This document shows, in pieces, positions 59,575 to 64,000 of a stretch of 64,000 bases of DNA (positions within the stretch are counted from its first letter, which is position 1; each line of letters opens with the position of its first letter). The DNA is taken from NCBI RefSeq assembly GCF_014805625.2, contig NW_023998422.1, forward strand, positions 4,415,714 through 4,479,713. The letters run 5' to 3'. A program made the position numbers and the translations under genes. The notes below the pieces were generated by a model, which searched no databases, was not told where the DNA came from, and worked only from the letters and a program-made list of their open reading frames with translations. Source of the stretch: Glossina fuscipes. Lineage: Eukaryota > Arthropoda > Insecta > Diptera > Glossinidae.

Positions 59575-60924
59575 CTGAAATTAACAAAAGAAAGAATTTC
59601 ATTGTTTATTGTTACATATATGTCGTTATTTTATACACAAACGTTATTCATATACACAATAAGCGCAAACGATCAAGTACAAGTATTCAATATGTTGAGA
59701 GTATATTATTTGGTATTTGAAGCAATCGATTTAAATTTGTAAAAGCAGGTAGTAATCGAATATTATGACAAGTCTGTTTCATATTTATATGAAGCATACA
59801 CGCACGTGTTCGGTTACGTTATATGCATTTGGTGCACATACATGCAAGAGAGTGTTTGCAATTTATTTTCAAGTGTTTTATTATCTATGGCAATAAAATC
59901 TTTCGACAGCAAAATATGAACAACAACTACAAATCAAGCATGACTGCAAAATTTATCGTAATATTATGGTTTTGTTGTGTTGTTGCATGAAAGCAAAGCG
60001 GAACGTTATTATGTATATGTGAAAGATATTCATTTTTAAGATGAATTTTGTATGCATTTCATTTAAATTCCGCAGTTGCCTTAGTTTCAATTCGATTCGT
60101 TACTGTAATCACATTGTAGTTATTGTAATCGCAGAAACAAAAGTTCGGAATATGTGTTTTAAAGGGATTCATCAATGTACCTACGACCGTTTCGCATTGA
60201 TATTTTTGGGCAAAGAAAATTGATTTATTAGAGACAACGACACTTTCATCTAAATATCCTTTAAATGAATAAAGTTTGTGGTAATTAGAGGGACGAATTC
60301 TGGGATGACAGCGGAACGTATTGAAAATTTAAATCCTTTCTGCTTTGTACTTATGTTCTTTAGATTTTTTTTTTTTCCGTTATTTAATTCCATACCTGCC
60401 ACATTTGATTTTTCCCTATATCGCATATCGATAACTTTTTTTTAATACTTATTTTCTACTTTTTGAATGCTCTTTACATCCGTTCTCAACTCTTACTCTG
60501 TAAAGGCAAAAAGGCATATGAATCAAAAGGAAAAAATCGAGTTAAAAAGGATAAAAAGGAGTATAATCCTCCCTAAGGCAGTACATACATAGTCACTTTA
60601 CATATATATGACTTTAGGTCTTGCGCTTATTAACAGGAAGGGCGAAGTTGGTTGCAAGGTATTTTCAAAATGTCAGTTAGTGCTGATATTACCATTTTAC
60701 GCAAGTATTGTTCACTATTATCTAACGATACCAATATATAAAGCATTTAAGGGAAAAGGTAATTGCCCGCATTGCCTACTTTTGGGCTTCAAATATATGT
60801 AAGATATTTTTGCCTATTTTTCGGCACTAATGGTAATTACCGTTAAGTACAGTTATTTGACAAAACATATCACTGCTGGTGGAATGCTTTCTTACATCCA
60901 GGAAACGTGGTCCAGATAGTTTCA
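59575..60924. other. leader intron or 5' flank, nothing recognised
   Basis: AT-rich sequence. Upstream exons of the syntrophin transcript must lie here or further right, but none can be called without transcript data. Confidence 0.4.
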
Positions 60925-61300
60925 TTTTCGTACACTACATCACTTGCTGGACAGGGTATATTAATTTTGTTGAGAGATATAAATACTCACAACGATTTGA
61001 AATAGACCTATCATTTACTGTGCGAATCATTTCAGAAGGTGATTCTGAATTTGTGTGTCAGCCTATCCGTCTGACATCTGCCTGCGTACTTTGTGTTCAA
61101 CCTACCGGTTAAAATTTTTAAGATATTTTGATGAAATTTAACCCACCGACGTGTTTTGGTCCAAGGAATAACCACTTTTTCAACTATTTCCTGTATAGCA
61201 TTTTATTTGTGTTCTCATTATGTAAAAAAATAAAAGGCCTTACGAATAACTATATTAGATAAAGTGTGGTTTGAGTATTTAATGGCCGGCCGCGGTTGCC
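60925..61300 (-). repeat. family A dispersed repeat, reverse orientation
   Basis: GGGTATATTAATTTTGTTGA, GATATTTTGATGAAATTTAA and CCGACGTGTTTTGGTCCAAG form the core. The left end in reverse reads GAGTATTTAATGGCCGGCCG and then TTTTTACAAGTTTTTG. Confidence 0.7.
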
Positions 61301-61892
61301 TGCAATGTTTTTACAAGTTTTTGAAAAAATTTAAATAATTTTTATACACTGCACAGCTGTGTTGCTTTCCATAGCGACTTGCCATGCAATAATGAACGCA
61401 TCTGCTGCTATTATGGAGAACGTGAAAAAGAACATGGAAAATAGGATGTTCACTCGATCATCCTGTATAGAAGACTATCGAAAAAGTAGTGTAACGGACA
61501 TAAAGTTTACAAATTGATTAATGTATATAATGGTGAGGATACCATCGAGAATTAGAAAACAAACTTAAATTACTTTAAAATCGCTTTTAATAGAATCACA
61601 TCAAAGTTAATCCCATTTTGGCACAAGAGATCTATCATTGTTAGTCATGTTTACTATTTAGTAAAATTCCTTAAAATGTTTTCATTCAAAGTTACACACA
61701 ATCATTAATTAATTATTAGTTAAAACTTAACATGTTTATATTTGGCAAGTAAATATATAATACGCACAGGTATAAGCCTTTGGTAAACATGCACTTTACG
61801 GTTTAAATACACAGGAGCGTGAGCTGTATTTGCAATAATTAACACATCATTTCCTCTTTCTGTCCTGCATATATATATATTATATATATATA

Positions 61893-61930
<38 letters not shown>

Positions 61931-64000
61931 CACCTTTAACTGGGCATAATTGAAATACTGCCAGCGCAGATGATATTTTGTAAAAGAGAAAGGCAGAGAA
62001 AAAGGTGAAAGCAAAGAGGCAAAAAAAATTTTAAAGGAAATTAAATTTACGTTGACAGGAAGTTGAGGAAAATACCTGAATAAAAATATTGAGCTAAAGT
62101 GTAATGTAAATAGTTTCCGAAATAAACTAAAATTCGTGTTTTAGGGGAGGGGAAAATGCTTAAAGCAAAACTACTGACCGGGAGTTGAAGTTTTATTAAG
62201 TGGGTTCAAAAGCATCATCTCCATTCATAGCAATCCATATACATTGAAACATATTGTTGAAGAATGTTTTTTCTCTACTTTTATCTCTACTGGTTGAGTA
62301 CAGCATAGGAATATCTTTTAATTTACGCAAGAGGGAGAAATTTGCAAATTGAAACCTCTCCGTTACACTAAGTCTTATTTATGAGATTGGGGCGATGAAT
62401 AACAAGTTTTTTAAAATATTTAAAGGGAGACGCAAAGCTGTGATAACTCATTTAGAAAGCACTATCACTGAACTTAATGCAAAAACAGAAGAGCATAAAA
62501 AATACTGTTTTTGCAACATTAAAAAAGTCGTGTTCGTAACCAAAAGAGAAAATATTTGTGGGATGAGTGACTTTTTCTCTTTTATCCGACGAATGGTGCG
62601 GCCAAAGTCGACGAGTTTCGATTATTAAAGGCGCGATTGGCCGCAAACCAGAACTATGAGTAGTGATAATAAACCTGACTGGGGTATGTTACGGGAACCT
62701 GTTCGGGTCAGACCGGAACTTCTTTTGTTTTTTGGCATAATACTTGGCGGCTCTATATTTGTGAAGCTGTCAAAAAAACCGTACCATCACTGAGCTGGAA
62801 TGTTTTATCACCCAAGGTATACTTATAGCACATCGATCCCTCGGACCAACGTTGTTTTCAATCAGTAATTTATTTATTTGCATGTTTGGCTTCCACTCCC
62901 ATAATTCCCGAAAATTGGAATTTTTGCGAATAACCTGAGAAGAGCGGTTGTCCCTTTCCTAGACCTATTGTTCCTACTTCGCCGAAAAGATAGGAGAACC
63001 GCCCGTTAAGAAGCACAATCATTACCCCGTTTTGCTCCTACACTTACTTTTAAGCTATTTGCGCGTATTTAGCCCAGGTTTAATTCATTGCTGGTGAGTT
63101 TGGGAATATGGAATATCGGAGATTTGATTCGAAATGCTTCGAACGTGATTATTTCGCTGCTTTGCAAAGTAAAGTTTTTCGAAAACGAGCTTAAAAGACA
63201 ATGGCAAGTGCCGATAGAGCCGGTTTAGATTGTTTAAGGATCGTAAATAAGATTGCAGTGATATCCGGGTTCGATTACTGAAGCGGAGGCAACTCTGTAA
63301 AAGACGTAGACGCCGGTTCACATTTTTCCCTTCTTTGTATATCAAGAAAGCATTGAGAAAAATTCAGGTACAATTATAAAACCATAGAAATTAAGTAAGA
63401 GAGCACATGATGCGATGTAAATTGAAAATTGAAATAATTGTACAAAGAGAACAATTTAGGGTAGCATAAAGGTGGCATAAAGGTATGACAATGATCGGCC
63501 ATGAGGAGAATCAATAAACGCATGCCTTAACTTTATGTTATAGCGAATGCTAGCAGAAGACATGTTTTTCTCATTACCTATAACCTCTATTAAACCAAAA
63601 GATAAGTGAAAGGTAGGTTAGAGTGCTTGGACAAATCGACGGGCGAGGACTATACGATTGTACATCCAAAGTGTTTGTGTTGATTCCTTGATGGGATTAA
63701 GGGATAATAATTTTAAGGGTGATGGTAACCCTGTTAATCTATATTTGGTATTTAAAAGAAGTTGGTAGACTTGCAAAAATAATGGCATAAGACTTGAAAT
63801 TAATTAATAAATTTGTGCAATAAAAAATTGAATTTTTTACTAAAAATAAATTGCGGTCGGTCATGTCTTTGCTAAGGGATATTTTTATTATTGTGAATGC
63901 TTGTTGGGTTACTGTTTTGGCAAACAACAACGATTTAATGACATCACAAGATCTTTATTTGAATATTCGTCAACTTATGGGAAACTCAAAGTATCGGGGT
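61301..64000. other. leader intron or 5' flank, nothing recognised
   Basis: Contains the TA microsatellite at 61868-61925. No gene, tRNA or assignable repeat seen. A possible family C scrap (CCGGGTTCGATTACTG) lies at 63267-63282. Confidence 0.4.
61868..61925. repeat. TA microsatellite with self-complementary interruptions
   Basis: Alternating TA broken by TATATTATAT at two places, able to fold on itself. Confidence 0.9.

Overview
The window reads as nuclear DNA of a higher fly (Diptera, Brachycera). It is AT-rich, full of microsatellites and short dispersed repeats, has introns from 168 bp to 18 kb, and has no long open reading frames. The one gene I can support encodes a gamma-syntrophin (the Drosophila Syn2 / human SNTG1-SNTG2 type). 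A tephritid-like fly is my guess from the style of the dispersed repeats, not something the sequence proves.

The gene is on the minus strand. I assembled nine coding exons by eye: 59562-59503, 56432-56286, 55666-55381, 49991-49818, 49649-49465, 46124-45966, 27651-27427, 20134-19931 and 18048-17938. Every junction is AG/GT, every phase matches, and the result is one uninterrupted frame of 1551 nt (516 codons plus stop). That is about the length I recall for human gamma-1-syntrophin. Domains in order are a PH domain split by a class I PDZ domain, a second PH domain, and a C-terminal syntrophin-unique region. The start codon has an in-frame TAA just upstream and the leader is spliced just above it, so the promoter and first non-coding exon lie upstream and were not located.

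Region by region: 1-17937 is 3' flank, with no other gene recognised. 17938-59562 is the syntrophin gene, including one 18.3-kb intron (27652-45965). 59575-64000 is the 5' leader intron or upstream flank.

Most of the recognisable non-genic content falls into three repeat families. Family A has a shared TACCCTACACCACTT-like motif at both ends and about fifteen copies; two are about 1 kb and the rest are 0.2-0.4 kb. Family B has a palindromic TTCGGTCGCGGCCGAA-like head. Family A and family B copies open with the same AAACAAGTAA motif. Family C looks like a tRNA-derived SINE with A-box and B-box motifs. A separate 197-bp insertion at 46534-46730 has an 8-bp target duplication, a run of 8 A, an AATAAA signal and a perfect 10-bp hairpin. 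Several degenerate tandem arrays are also present. I found no CRISPR array, tRNA, rRNA or bacterial-type operon, and I do not claim a new biological system. The best leads are the repeat families and the small structured retroposon.
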